64,000 nucleotides of DNA. Source: Macrosoma leucophasiata. Its lineage: Eukaryota > Arthropoda > Insecta > Lepidoptera > Hedylidae. Position 1 is the first letter of the stretch; the number at the start of each line of letters is the position of its first letter. Below are positions 31,945 through 43,182 of this stretch, piece after piece. A program made the translations under genes and the position numbers. The DNA is taken from the NCBI GenBank assembly GCA_036365455.1, contig JAWQUS010000008.1:19699501-19763500 (forward strand), written 5' to 3'. A model generated the notes under the pieces. It was not told the DNA's origin. It made no database searches and saw only the letters and a program-made list of their open reading frames with translations.

Positions 31945-32445
31945 TTTCCTTAATAAATCTATACATCTATACATACATATACATACATACATACATACAA
32001 ATAAATAAAATTGGAGTGTCTGTTTGTAATAATAAAATAACCGCTTTTTACTAAATGCATATGTATGTATATACACGGTACATATACCAAAACAACATTT
32101 TTTTTTTTCAATTTTTGTTTGTCTGCCTTTCTGTCTGTTTGGCGGGGCTAATCTTGAGAACGGCTGGACCGATTTTGACGGGACTTTCACTGGCAGATAG
32201 CTGATGTGATAAGGAGTAACTTAGGCTACTTTTATCTCCATACATCCACACATACATACCTACATACAAATAAATAGAATTTGAGTGTCTCCGATTTTGA
32301 CGGGACTTTCACTGGCAGATAGATGATGTAATAAGGAGTAACTTAGACTACTTTTATACTAGCTGCGCCCACGACTTCGTCCGGGTAGATACTGATCAAT
32401 CATATTTTTTCTCACGTGGACGAAGTCGCTGGCACAGCTAGTCTT
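31945..32445 (-). repeat. Family R repeat with 120 bp tandem duplication
   Basis: Minus-oriented copy of family R ending in its foldback at 32359-32445 (ACTAGCTGCGCCCACGACTT to CGCTGGCACAGCTAGT). The segment CCGATTTTGACGGGACTTTC to CTTAG-CTACTTTTAT occurs twice, beginning at about 32169 and 32289, so a unit of about 120 bp is duplicated in tandem. The 89-residue minus-strand frame over it is a shadow. Confidence 0.75.
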
Positions 32446-32449
32446 ACAT

Positions 32450-33490
32450 AAGTACTTAATTTCTTTATTTGTTGTATACATAGATCAACACCGGAGGGGA
32501 GTAGCTATATGCAGGCTTTCCCCTCTGTCAAAGTAGAAGCCCAAATGGCCCCTTTACCTGTCGCCTAGGTGTGAGTTTTGTAGTAATAGACGATTTTTGT
32601 AGTGTGCGTGTGTGTCGCACGCATTCCCCCCCCGCAAAAAATGACAGACTGTTTTGCATCGGTAATACACGATATGGCTACTCCAGTCCGCCGCGATCTG
32701 TGGGCCGCGATCTGTGGGCCGCGTTGCTATATGGTTGTATAAGTTTACGTTGCATCTCAATCGAGTACTTTCAGATTACACTGTTACAAGTGGACTTATA
32801 CTTCGGTACGGCTGGTCTTATAAGGGTGACTATTCCTGTCTTCTATAAAGAAACTTGGCAATTTTATAATACGCATTTTTAAAATTGGAAAAGCTTTGAA
32901 TGCAATTTATCTTTATTACAAAGGAAAATGAGTAATATTGTTTCCCTTTGTGTCTCGGATATGATTCAATTTTTGCATTTAATTAAATCTGTACCAACAG
33001 TAGTTCCTAAGAAGAATAGTTTATGTATATTTTGTGATCTTGAAGTATTATATTTTTCTAACAAAGGCGATAGGACACAGTGTCTACTCATTTTAATCCA
33101 CGTGTTAAGAGGCGCGCTGGTTTATAAATTCGCAACAACAAATTAAGTCTAAGATTCGAATCTGTAAAACGAACTCTAGACGAACGCGTGGCGTCACCAA
33201 TGTCATACGACTCCTCCGTGCACGTGGTTAGCTGGTTAGACAGAAGAAATCATCAAATATGTCTGAATGCAATTTTATTATTGTCTGTATCGAGGACGCT
33301 ACATGTCTAAGAAAATTTGCATCACAATAAGAATGTTACCACAATAATTGCTGTTTTGCCGCGTGTTGGATATCGTGTCTGGAGATGTTATGTCATTTTA
33401 CCTACTCGTATAAGGTCTACCACACATAATTGCGAATTCGCATCGCATCGAAGTTTTGTGTGGCCGCCCTATATAGTTTATACAGTACAG
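32450..33490. other. Intron 2 sequence without recognised element
   Basis: A 14 bp unit, CCGCGATCTGTGGG, is repeated twice in tandem at 32691-32718. Open frames at 32571-32882 and 32928-33146 show no known motif, and I see no splice signals that would make them exons of the PDE gene. Confidence 0.4.
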
Positions 33491-33495
33491 TAGGG

Positions 33496-33777
33496 TTTTT
33501 TTATGTAATGAAAGTGGCAAACAAGCATGCAGTTCACATTGATGTTAAGTGATGACTGCAGCCTATAGACACCCACACAAAGACCAAGGTCAAAGTGCAG
33601 ATGCGTTACCACTCCTGAGGCCTAAGGTGTTACGCCTCTGTGCCGGAAATTACAGGGCCGTACATTACCACCTGACCGGAACACGATAGTGCTGAACCAT
33701 AGTGCTACCATTTAGCGGCAAGTATATTAGGTAATGCGGTGGTGCATATACGCCCGCGAGCTGGTCACAGTAACGGA
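33496..33777 (-). repeat. Family F copy, end replaced
   Basis: ATGTAATGAAAGTGGCAAAC through GGTAATGCGGTGGTGC is complete, but the last block (CTGGAGCTCTACCACCAGT) is missing. The copy stops at CGCGAGCTGGTCACAG, where family M begins. Confidence 0.8.
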
Positions 33778-33778
33778 G

Positions 33779-34060
33779 GTCGTCGTCAGGTACATATCAG
33801 ACGGAAGATGTCCACTGCTGGAACAAAGTGTCTCCATAAGGGGGATAATGCCATAATCGCCACGATTGGCATGCGGATTGGCGATCGCTTTATCGCAGAA
33901 CGCTCTGCTGCCCATCTTGCGTTACTGAACTTACTACCGCCCCATCGGAATGGTTTAACCGCCATTGTTCGGTTGACTGACTGCACTAGTGGAAGAATTA
34001 TCTTCCATTAGAAGAAAAATTTTCCGCCTGTGGGCGGTGGGGTCGTCACATCCCGACGGA
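33779..34060 (+). repeat. Family M repeat, full length
   Basis: AGATGTCCACTGCTGGAAC, AAGGGGGATAATGCCATAATC, GCATGCGGATTGGCGATCGC, CTACCGCCCCATCGGAATGG, GACTGCACTAGTGGAAG and GGGGTCGTCACATCCCGACG give the family order. It is the reference copy for M. Confidence 0.75.
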
Positions 34061-34061
34061 T

Positions 34062-35878
34062 TTAATTGACGTACAATTTGTAGGTAGGTACATAACTCGT
34101 ATTTATGTCAATTTTCCGCGGTGTAAGTTTAAAAGTAATGAGTGGGAAATGGCTGAAAAAGTCGAACGAACTCTTTTGACGTGGAATTATTTTCATTAAT
34201 TATGTAATTGTCGATCAACTCGTATTTAAATCTGTCTCTCGACATTCTGCATTCGTTTCTCCTTTAAAACCAGAGAACTAAAAAGTTAAAAACTATAAAC
34301 CAACTTCATGGTAAATAAACACGCAGAGTGCGAAGAAAAAAATAGTATTTCTTTACAAACATATATATGAAACCAGAGATTCAATTTAGATGCGTGCCAC
34401 TCTAGAGACCGAAGGTGCCTTTATGCTGGAAATTATTATTTACGTTTTTCACTGGTTCCCCAGTAATATAGCGTGTGTTAATCCAGACTGTGGACTATCT
34501 GTGTTCCAAATTTCATGTAAATTTGTGCCTTGTGACGCCGTTTGGACGTAAATGATTTACAAACATCTATCGTAACTTTCAATTAAATGACATAACTAGC
34601 ATTCGCTTGCGATTTTATCCTATGTTACTTTTAATACCTCCCAAGAATATGTGTACAACGTTTCATGATGATTGGTTAAGTGGTTTTAGCTTGAAAGTGT
34701 TATAAAAAAACTTACGTTCGCATTTAAAATATTAAAGTAGGGATAATATTAGATTGTTAAAAAGTCATTATATACTTCATTATTGTAATATCATTTTTAT
34801 AGTATTTTTTGCAATGACCTATGCGAGAAAAATGTTTATACATTTGTAGAAATTATCTATAAAAATCTGTATTACAATGTTGTTTCTTTGTATGCGTTTA
34901 TTTCAGTTTACGCTCATATAGTTTATGTGCATCGCACAGGTACACGTTATAGTCGCTGGAGGTTACAGTTTAATAGTGCCTCAACAATGTGTAAGTCGTA
35001 GCCATATCGTTCAATTGTCTACCTTATGAAACAACCGACCGTATTATAAAATGTCGCTAGTCGATGAAATGTTATGATGTTTATTGTCTACAATATACGC
35101 CTTGGCAAGTCCATTGCACGAATTGACTTTCAACATTTTTTTTAAAGTGAAAAACTCTAGCGACTCTGTGCTTTTTTTGTGATGGGTATAAATGTTAAAC
35201 TCGCGTCAGGGCACGTGTTCTGATCGAAAATTCGTAAGACGGAGGGAGAGTAGACCGCTGGCGCGACGTAGGAGAGAGTGTGGGTAGCGTGTAATCTTTC
35301 AAAGTGGTATTATTTGAGTGCCAATAAGAAAGGGATAAAACAAAAATAAAATATGTAGGTATATGCTGAAATTTGGTTTGTTTATTGAGTTATGACATTA
35401 AGTGGCATTAGGCCTAATGTACCAAAATGCATTTAAATTGGATATATTCGCAAACAAACTTGCTACTGCGGAACCATTCATGGGCGTATCCGAAACGCAC
35501 TTAGTCGCTTTTTTCTCTATATTCTCTCGCATGTATTATAATTAGTAAAATACAAAATGTATGACTTGACTACATTTGGGTTTGCGTGTTTAAACGTGGC
35601 TTTAACAATACCTACGAATCCAAGTTCATCACGTGGCTTCATCGTGGTTCCAGCAATATATGGAAAATGGCAAGCGTCATTTCCTGAAATGTCCGGCAAA
35701 TCCCGAACATATGACAAGTCTGTCCCGTATGATATGTGGAACATATTATTATGTTGTATTTCTCTCCGCAACGATATCGTATTAAACCGTTAATTTTAGT
35801 GTACTAGTTGTGGCGGTCCCGACAAGCTGTCGCCGTAGGAACTGTTTTCTTCATTATTTATTTCGCTTCATAGCGTAC
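34062..35878. other. Intron 2 sequence with minor repeat pieces
   Basis: 34372-34436 holds a short divergent F piece (CCAGAGATTCAATTTAGATG, GAGACCGAAGGTGCC). 34490-34745 has a retroposon-type tail (GTTCCAAATTTCATGTAAAT, AGTAGGGATAATATTAGA). Complementary frames at 35517-35771 and 35557-35793 are mutual shadows with no motif. Confidence 0.4.
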
Positions 35879-35881
35879 TTT

Positions 35882-36040
35882 TTAAGGTTCCGTACCTCGA
35901 AAAGAAATAAACGGAAGTCTTATATGATCATCCGTCTGTCGCAGCCGACTTCCTCTGAAAATACTGAACCGATTGAGTTGAAACTTTGTACACATACTTA
36001 TATAAATCAGTGACCCAAAAAATACGCGTTACGTAATTGA
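35882..36040 (-). repeat. Family P fragment
   Basis: AGGTTCCGTACCTCGAAAAG, TATATGATCATCCGTCTGTC, ACCGATTGAGTTGAAACTTTG and CAGTGACCCAAAA match the first part of 30368-30963. The CTGT tract is shortened. Confidence 0.65.
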
Positions 36041-36094
36041 ATTATATAAAAAAAAATGTCGTTCGTTATGAAGATGTAAGAAAGAGGCTTTGAG

Positions 36095-36392
36095 TGAATG
36101 ATAGTATCGGTGTAAAAATGAAAAAAGGCATGCTCCGACGGTTCGGGCATATATAATGAGCGAATGACTAAAAAACCAGGGAAGACCCAGGAAGACCAAG
36201 GTTGACCTACCATGACCAAATAGGTCGAGTTCTGTCTGATGGTGCGGTCAAAAGTCTTAAGAATCAGCGTGCATGTATGAAGAGAATGATGAAGGTAGAT
36301 GAGGCACGAGAGGTATGGCAGGACCGGGATATCTGGCGCTCTACACTCTCTGTCTACCCCGTTAGGGACCTGGCGTGAAAATTATACGTATT
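36095..36392 (+). pseudogene. LINE pol C-terminus and 3' end (family T)
   Basis: The plus-strand reading gives RMLRRFGH at the start and MMKVDEAREVWQDRDIWRST near 36289-36345, the kind of C terminus found in endonuclease-reverse transcriptase LINEs, but stops and shifts lie between. It ends GGGACCTGGCGTGAAAATTATACG, the end shared with 1538, 8398, 41803 and 42931. Confidence 0.55.
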
Positions 36393-36394
36393 TA

Positions 36395-37285
36395 ACGTAA
36401 CGTATGACCCAAAGGATGACTTGGCAAGAGCAAAACGCTCACAGACTGAATTTCGTGAAGGTTCTTATTATTATTCTCTTATTGTACTCTCAGCACAGGA
36501 TTATGACAAAAAAAATATGTGACTATACAGAACCTTTTCTATCACTTGTTCACCCTATTGTATCCGATCGAAATTGCCTTTAAAATTTAAACTGCTCGAT
36601 TCAGTCACAGCTAACTTCACATTATTTATGTCACTATACTCTTTCGTGGTACTATTTTTGCGTAAACGCGATCTAACTAAAGAATCGAAGTTATCATGTT
36701 TTATTATTTTACATTAGGCACTATCTATAGATATAACTTTAATCTTAGCACTTGATATGAATAAACTCTGTTAGGATTTTGAAAGAGAAATATTTCTTTT
36801 GTTACCTGAATTATCCTCTTATACTTCTTTGTCCGTATTTACATATGAATCTGTTGAAAGACTATCCTCGATTGTGCATTGAGTTGTGTGCGGGATAGAG
36901 GCTTTTGTAAAATAAACCGCACTTTAATCTACCGCCAACACGTAAATGATATTTTAAAATGTCAGACAACTATGCATTAGGTACACATGGGTTTAATTTT
37001 AATTGCAGTGGTCGCACTTCCATTAAGTTATTGGTTATCGAATACCGATAACCAAAAAGCATTAGCAATATATCCCTTGTATAATGGCAGGATGTGAAAA
37101 TTAATCACAGCTAAATTATGAAACTAGTTAATACCTTTTGTTTCTTTGAAAGAATATTTTCTTTCTTAGGATTTTAGTTTCTGTACATTTTCAATACGTG
37201 AACGTACAATAACGGCAGAATAGAGCGGATCACATACTTCAGAGGCATATTCAAGGGTACTCGATTATAAGAAATATATCTGTAT
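36395..37285. other. Intron 2 sequence without recognised element
   Basis: Contains a 10 bp perfect hairpin (TTGGTTATCG and CGATAACCAA, 37030-37054). Nothing else can be supported. Confidence 0.4.
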
Positions 37286-37290
37286 AATAT

Positions 37291-37569
37291 ACTGGTGGTA
37301 GAGCTCCAGTGACGAAGACGTAAGCACCACCGCAATACCTAATATACTTGCCGCTAAATGGTAGTAATGGTTCAGCACTATCGAGTTCCGTTCAGGTGGT
37401 AATGTACGGCCCTGTAATTGCCGGCACAGAGGCATTACACCTTAGGCCTTAGGAGTTATAACTCATCTGTATTTTGACCTTGGTCTTTGTGTGGATGTCT
37501 ATAGGCTGCAGTCATCACTTAACATCAATGTGAACTGCATTGTTTACCACTGCAATTACATAAAAAAAA
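37291..37569 (+). repeat. Family F copy, full length with small deletions
   Basis: From ACTGGTGGTAGAGCTCCAG to CAATTACATAAAAAAAA. It lacks part of the GAGCTCGCGGGCGTAGG block and the GCATGCTTG segment. Confidence 0.87.
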
Positions 37570-39360
37570 TATCCTTTAAACAGAAATAAATCTAGTAAGC
37601 TTTTGTAGGTGTAGAGTACGTCTTATTGTGAAGAAATAGCCACTTACTCGTAAATGAAAACATGTAGGAAGGCATCGCTAAACAACTTATCGGGACGAGA
37701 CCTAGAAAGTCTTCGCTACATTCTTTTCCTCTTTAAACCGTGAATTTATTTAATTTAATTTATAATGTGTAGAAAGATACGAACGGTTCTTAGTTGAGGG
37801 GAATCTTAGGCGATACATTCATTAAGCACTGTCAGGGGTGGTTAAGGGAGCTTCATTGCGTTAAATGGTTGAGTTGAAAATGTGGAAGGTGGACCCCTTC
37901 AAACTCGTGTTTAAAGGGAGGCAATATTGAATGCATTAAATGTTTCACGTCAACTTCTTTTTGGAGTAGATATGTTTCATTCCACGAGTGAAGTCTTTTT
38001 TTGGCACATAGTGTGTAACAGGGCACGATTCAAATACATTTTAAATGAGAAAAGTCATTGTTATTCATTGTAAATCACCTTTTGAAAAAAATATATACAC
38101 AATCTAAAATACTAAACAATACACTCGGAAATACATTAAACGTAATTTTTTGTGCTCAAAATAATTTAAACTTATAGTAAAATAATTATGAGTTTGTTGG
38201 CGGCATGTCGCCGGCTCGAGATGAGGAACTTTCCACTTCAGGTTGCCGACATGATTCTTTTCATATCGGACGCCAGGTTGAGTCGGCGGGCTGAGTGGAC
38301 AGCTCGGCGGACTCCGTGTGTATTGCGCTTTAGGGTATATTTTTTACTTTTCTGCAGAGAGTTGTGACTCAATGAATCGCATGAAATCGATAAGTGAAAA
38401 GGTATTTTTTACTTATCGATTTTATGTGAACAAGTGACTAAGATTAGGTGACATTGCTGCAACAGTGTCTCGAGTTTCGCGTCTCTTTCGACGCATGCTT
38501 GTTTGCCACTTTCATTATATAAAAAAAGTACATAATGTAATGCTTACGACCTCGAGCCAGTAAATACATTTATATTGAAACTGCTAAGCTAAGCTCTATA
38601 ATTCCTTTTTACCCAAAATTTGACCGCAGCATTGAGATTTTAAACCAAAGGTAAACAAACGAATTCTAGTTAATCGGTGATAGAAAGATCGAGGAATGCA
38701 CTTTGAAGATTTTCAAGCAGGTTTTTGTTTGTTTTGTTCCATTCCTTAAAATAGCAAATGTTTTAACAAAAGAAGTGCATGAGATTGTGTTGAGTGACTT
38801 CATACCGGTGCCAAGAAAACGTAATTAAAATCGCTCATTTCCTTGTGTTCATAGCGTTCGTGATCGGTATAAAAGCGAGCTTTGAAGACTACAGTTAATT
38901 TCCGTCTGTTTTAAATAAGGCTGAGTGTTACTGACGTGAATCTTAGGAGGCTATAAAAGGATAGGACCTTGTACATGTAGGCTTCTTCATTTTCGTAATG
39001 TAAATGGCAGATGCGCCTTTACGGGATGTGCAGCGTGAAAATGAAAATACCATTACGTATTATTTCGGTTTTTTTTTTGCTACTTCCATATTATGCAACG
39101 CTTATGTGTATGCTCCGCGGTTGCGAAACAACCGTAGTTTACCGTAGATAGGTAACTTGACAAACTCGTAAATGAAGTTTATTCATAAAAATACGTTATT
39201 TTATAATTTTTTGCACCCATTAAACTTCATCGTTAAGTCACTGGCTAATGGTTTTACGTGAAAAATTTGTTATACTTTATCCCACAACAAAAATTTAGAA
39301 GAAATCAAGAGGTCTTGATAACTTTTTTAAATTTAAGTTGAAGATGTTTTGACATCCATC
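37570..39360. other. Intron 2 sequence with one F tail and a hairpin
   Basis: 38488-38526 (GACGCATGCTTGTTTGCC, ATTATATAAAAAAAG) is a 3' tail of family F. 38375-38432 can form a stem of about 21 bp (GAAATCGATAAGTGAAAA with TTTTACTTATCGATTTT). The remainder shows no exon or element. Confidence 0.45.
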
Positions 39361-39366
39361 TAGAAC

Positions 39367-40450
39367 AGTGGTTCTCAAACTTTTTAAATGATGGAACCCT
39401 TTTGGGAATCAAAATACTTGATGGAACCCTACAATAAAACAATTGTTTTTATATGTGTATTTTTTATTAATCAGCATAATAAAAGTACAATGTAACAGTT
39501 ACTTATTATTATTTACTTCACCACTTGGCAAGGACAATAATAGAAAACATTTAAAAAGAAAAAATCTAACTAGTGGGAGGTATGAAACTGTTTTTTATTT
39601 TTCATCAATTGGTTGATATCAGGTTTGATGGAAGAAGTAGAATCCAGTCTATTGCGATATTTTGTTTTCGTGGCTGCGTAGGCAGAGAATCCTGATTCGC
39701 ACAAATATGTAGTTGGGAACGGGAGAAGAATATCCAGAGCCATTTGGCCAAGCATTGCATATTCATCTTGGATTCTGCACCAAAAATCATTGAGAGGCGT
39801 CGTTTTGAACAGTGACTCCATACTTGTCTCTGATGACATTTCTAAAATAGATTCATATATCTCGTTTGACATGTTTTCAGGCTTTTCCAAGTCAGGAAAA
39901 AAAGGATTATGAATCCATGAATTCACTTTAATTTTTGTATTGTGTTCTTCGGGAAAATACTTTTCAAAAGATGCGCGCATTGAACTGAGATATTGGACCA
40001 ATTCTTCAAACACATCATCTTCAAACATTTCTGAGTCGTTTTCGTTAACAAACTCACTGAGTAACGTAAAGCTTTCTATTTCTTTCTTACCAATGCAAAT
40101 GATCCAAAAATCTAATTTTCTTTTAAAAGCAGTTATTTTATTATAGGCCTGAAACACTGTTGTCTGTTTACCTTGCAACGATAAATTCAATTCGTTAAGT
40201 TTTTGAAAGATATCCGCCATTAAAGACAATCGGAACAACCAAGTTTTATCATACAAACGGTCCTTCAAATTAAAAGAAGTATCTGCTGAAAGAAACATTT
40301 GTAACTCGGCTCTAAGTTCAAATAGCCTTGTTAAAGTTTTACCCCGAGACAGCCATCGCACTTCTGTATGGAGCAGCAGTGTTTTATGTTTGCTGCCATA
40401 ATCTTCCCTAGGGTTCCGCGGAACACACTTACAGTATAGCTGATCTAGAA
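39367..40450 (-). mobile_element. hAT transposon remnant
   Basis: The left end CAGTGGTTCTCAAACTTTTT followed by GATGGAACCCTTTTGGG is a typical hAT terminus, preceded by CTAGAA. The transposase frame 39570-40403 lies between it and a right-hand piece, AGGGTTCCGCGGAACACAC (40411-40429). The right terminal inverted repeat is not complete, and the N-terminal two thirds of a transposase are missing, so the element is dead. Confidence 0.75.
39570..40403 (-). pseudogene. hAT-family transposase-like protein, C-terminal part (ZBED5/FAM200-like)
   Basis: The open frame starting at the methionine at 40361 gives 263 residues. The same frame extends upstream to about 40403 with KHKTLLLHTEVRWLSRGK, the expected residues in this family. 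After RLFELRAELQMFL comes a segment on WLFRLSLMADIFQKLNELN, and the end carries the hAT dimerisation region: LPFPTTYLCESGFSAYAATK and NRLDSTSSIKPDINQLM. This is the arrangement of the hAT-derived ZBED5 and FAM200 proteins and of the transposons they came from. The BED zinc finger and the catalytic N-terminal part are absent from the window. No stop interrupts the remaining frame, which suggests a fairly recent truncation. Confidence 0.82.
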
Positions 40451-40596
40451 GATCGATTTAAGACAAAAATTTTGTTACAAAATTTTTCTTCGTCGAAATT
40501 GTCTAAAATCGAAATTAAGTCGAAATTAATTTTTATAATTAACCTCGCCTTCACTGCAAGTCTTTCACTCCCACATCGCTCTGCTCTGTGCCGTGG

Positions 40597-40884
40597 TTTT
40601 TATTATGGTATGGAAGTGGCAAACAAACTTGCAGTTCACATTGATGTTAACTGACGACTGCAGCCTATAGACACTTACACAAAGACCAAGGTCAAAATGT
40701 AGATGCGTTACCAGTGTTACCACTCCTGAGGCCTAAGGTGTTATGCCTCTGTATCGGAAATTACAGTGCCGTACATTACCACCTGACCGGAACACGATAG
40801 TGCTGTAAACTACCATTTAGCGGCAAGTATATTAGGTAATACGATGGTCTACGCCCGCGAGCTCCGTCACTGGATCTCTACCAC
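40597..40884 (-). repeat. Family F copy, left half of an inverted pair
   Basis: TTATGGTATGGAAGTGGCAAAC to CACTGGATCTCTACCAC is nearly full length, with a small duplication (ACCAGTGTTACCACTCC). It is joined directly to the next, oppositely oriented copy. Confidence 0.88.
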
Positions 40885-41029
40885 AGGCATAACACCTTAG
40901 GCCTCAGGAGTGGTAACGCATCTACATTTTTACCTCTGGTCATTGTGTGGGTGTCTAAAGGCTGCAGTCATCACTTAACATCAATGTGAACTGTATGCTT
41001 GTTTGCCACTTTTAAAACATAAAAAAAAA
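40885..41029 (+). repeat. Family F 3' half, right half of an inverted pair
   Basis: AGGCATAACACCTTAGGCC to CATAAAAAAAAA is the last 145 bp of the element. It is complementary to 40597-40745 and follows the previous copy without spacer. Confidence 0.85.
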
Positions 41030-41420
41030 CCACCAGTAAAAATAAAAAAAATACTCTTTATTGTACACCTAACAGTAGTAAATAAAGTACAATGTTTAGG
41101 GAAAAGCACAAATGGCGACCTTATCGCTTTAAAGCGATTTCTTCAGGATAACCAATTTTTAGGAATAAATAAATCGAACAGTAACAGGGGTGTACTATTC
41201 ACAACAGAACAAAGTAAAACCAAAACAAGAAAAAAAAAACACATTTTTTCAAAAAACAAAAACGTAGGTATATAATACACAAAAATGATAGTGAGGAAAA
41301 TAGGAAAGTTAACTGAAGAGAAAGAAAAAGATGGAGAGTTATAGAGACAGATAATAGTTATACGTTCATTACATACAATAAGTTATTTACACTGTGGTAA
41401 TACACACGTTACGTTAAGTG
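41030..41420. other. A-rich intron sequence
   Basis: Lysine-rich chance open frame (41003-41275). TCTTTATTGTACACCTAACAG and GCGACCTTATCGCTTTAAAGC look like a decayed LINE 3' UTR, but no boundary can be set. Confidence 0.35.
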
Positions 41421-41424
41421 ACAC

Positions 41425-41602
41425 GCCGGGCACATTACCAAACTTCGAAGTACTGGGAAACTCCCAGAAAATTGAAAAATTCCAATAGAACCAGACACGA
41501 AGGATTCTACAACGTTGTCTCTGATATCTCCCGACCCGGGAATCGAACCCAAGCCCCCAGCGTAGTAGTAGTGGCCTGCTACCACTACGCTACTGAGGCA
41601 GT
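41425..41602 (-). repeat. tRNA-derived SINE, family S3
   Basis: Minus strand: TAGCGTAGTGGTAGCAGGCC (A-box region), GGGTTCGATTCCCGGGTCGG (intact B box), then CAACGTTGTAGAATCCTTCG and TTTCCCAGTACTTCGAAG. The 3' body of the copy at 28728 is missing. Confidence 0.78.
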
Positions 41603-41802
41603 AAACAATATTGTTATAAGTAGTAAATGATGTTAAAGAGGTAAACGTTAATAACACAAGAAAATTAAGCTTAATAATCAGTGCCTAATAAATTCCGATT
41701 TGTTGATATCCCTTTCGTTCACATTTTTAAGTGTGTGTTTTCACATGGTTAAATGTAATCTGTAACATGTATTCACGGTAAATTCAGTAGTATATGAATA
41801 TG

Positions 41803-41893
41803 TATGTATGTATGTATCTTCACGCCAGGTCCCTTACGGGGTAGGCAGAGAGTGTAGAGCGCCAGATATCCCAGTCCTGACATACCTCTCGTG
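41803..41893 (-). repeat. Family T LINE 3' end, short
   Basis: TGTATGTATGTATGTATC, TTCACGCCAGGTCCC, GGGGTAGGCAGAGAGTG and TCCCAGTCCTGACATACC. It joins directly to the inverted LINE 3' UTR that follows. Confidence 0.6.
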
Positions 41894-42165
41894 TCAGTGA
41901 ATGACAAGGAATGTCCCATATTTTTTTGTTTAGTCTTATCTTGCCGTTTGTAAAAGAGAGTATGGAACATTCTGTTGATACCTATTTTTATTATTAAATA
42001 TTTTTGGACTATTATTAATTTATTTACTTTGACATATTAATCAACGTATCAGTTGTTATTCGCTTTAATTTTTATATTTGTAATTTGACCTATCACAAGC
42101 AAATTCTATTATTTCCAAGTGATTAAATGAATTTTTGAGTTTGAGTTTGAGTTCGTCTACCTTCA
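41894..42165 (-). repeat. LINE 3' UTR, inverted copy of 29235-29510
   Basis: AGTGAATGACAAGGAATGTC, TAGTCTTATCTTGCCGTTTG, GGAACATTCTGTTGATACC, CAAGCAAATTCTATTATTTCC and a final TTTTTGAGTTTGAGTTTGAG tail are the complement of 29235-29510 over about 270 bp. Confidence 0.7.
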
Positions 42166-42548
42166 TATGAATATTATGTCATGAAATATCATGTTTTATT
42201 TAATAAAAAAATAAATTGACAATTTCGTTTGATTATAATAGGTATAAGAAACTGAAAATGTTAATCGTAACTCAATGAAGAATTCCTCTCGATAGCATTT
42301 TCATAATAGGCCCTCAGGCACGAGGTTTTACGCGGTCCCTTAGCAACAGTTCATTCAACCGGTTACGTCCCTGTAATCGGCCAAATGAACTTGTATAAGT
42401 ACACCCCTATCGCTGGAAATAATACGGCCAAAATCGATGTATTGATCACAAGCAATTTGCAACACTACCTTTGTCCATTTCAGGGTTAAACGTAGCGTCA
42501 CTCGTTAATGTATTATTTACAAAGTCGGAAAGACTTTTTTTTAATGCT

Positions 42549-42828
42549 GGCGTCGAGACGTGACGACCTACCGCCCACTAGCGGAAGATTTTTCTTCTAT
42601 TGGATGAGAATTCCTCCTCTAGTGCAGTCAGTCAACCGAACAACGGCTGTCAAACCATTGCAATGGGGCAGTAGTAAGCGCGATAACGCAAAATGGGCAA
42701 CAGCGTCCTGCGATACAACTACCGCCACTGCGATCGCCAATCCGCATGCCAAGCGTGGTGATTATGGCATATCCCCCTATATTAAGGAAAGCTTTGGTCC
42801 AACTGTGGACATCAATCGGCTGATATAG
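42549..42828 (-). repeat. Family M repeat, full length
   Basis: ACGACCTACCGCCCACTAGC, GTGCAGTCAGTCAACCGAAC, CCAATCCGCATGCCAAGCG and CCAACTGTGGACATCAATCGG. Inverted relative to 33779. The 106-residue open frame over it is a shadow. Confidence 0.72.
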
Positions 42829-42930
42829 GGCTAATTTATTTTGGGAATAGATGGGAAGTTTCATTACTCATATTTACTTGAAATGGGTATATATTTCTGC
42901 ACGTAAATGCAAGAAATGTGATGGCTTATT

Positions 42931-43112
42931 GTATGTATGTATCTTCACGCCAGGTCCTTTACGGGATAGGCAGAGAGTGTAGAGCGCCAGATATCCCGGT
43001 CCTGACAAACCTCTCGTACCTCGTTAAAATCGGTTCAGTCGTTTGGATGTGATAGGGTAACAGACAGAGTTACTTTCGCATTTATACGAGTAATATTAGT
43101 AGGGATTTCTCG
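42931..43112 (-). repeat. Family T end fused to a retroposon-type tail
   Basis: GTATGTATGTATCTTCACGCC to CGTACCTCG (42931-43022) is followed without a break by GTTAAAATCGGTTCAGTCG to GTAATATTAGTAGGGAT, the common tail found near 22090 and 49290. Confidence 0.5.
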
Positions 43113-43182
43113 AAAGGTATTTTTTATATTAAAGTGGTAGAGTAAAACACACCTTTTGACCTGTTTATTTTTATCTAAACAC

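Noticed and set aside
32571..33146. Two hypothetical genes (103 and 72 residues)
   Set aside because: No motif, no splice context, and AT-driven composition in the second. They cannot be separated from chance frames.
33739..34011. 90-residue frame and its antisense partner as genes
   Set aside because: Both lie within the F/M junction and reproduce family M sequence also present at 21366, 42549 and 44150.
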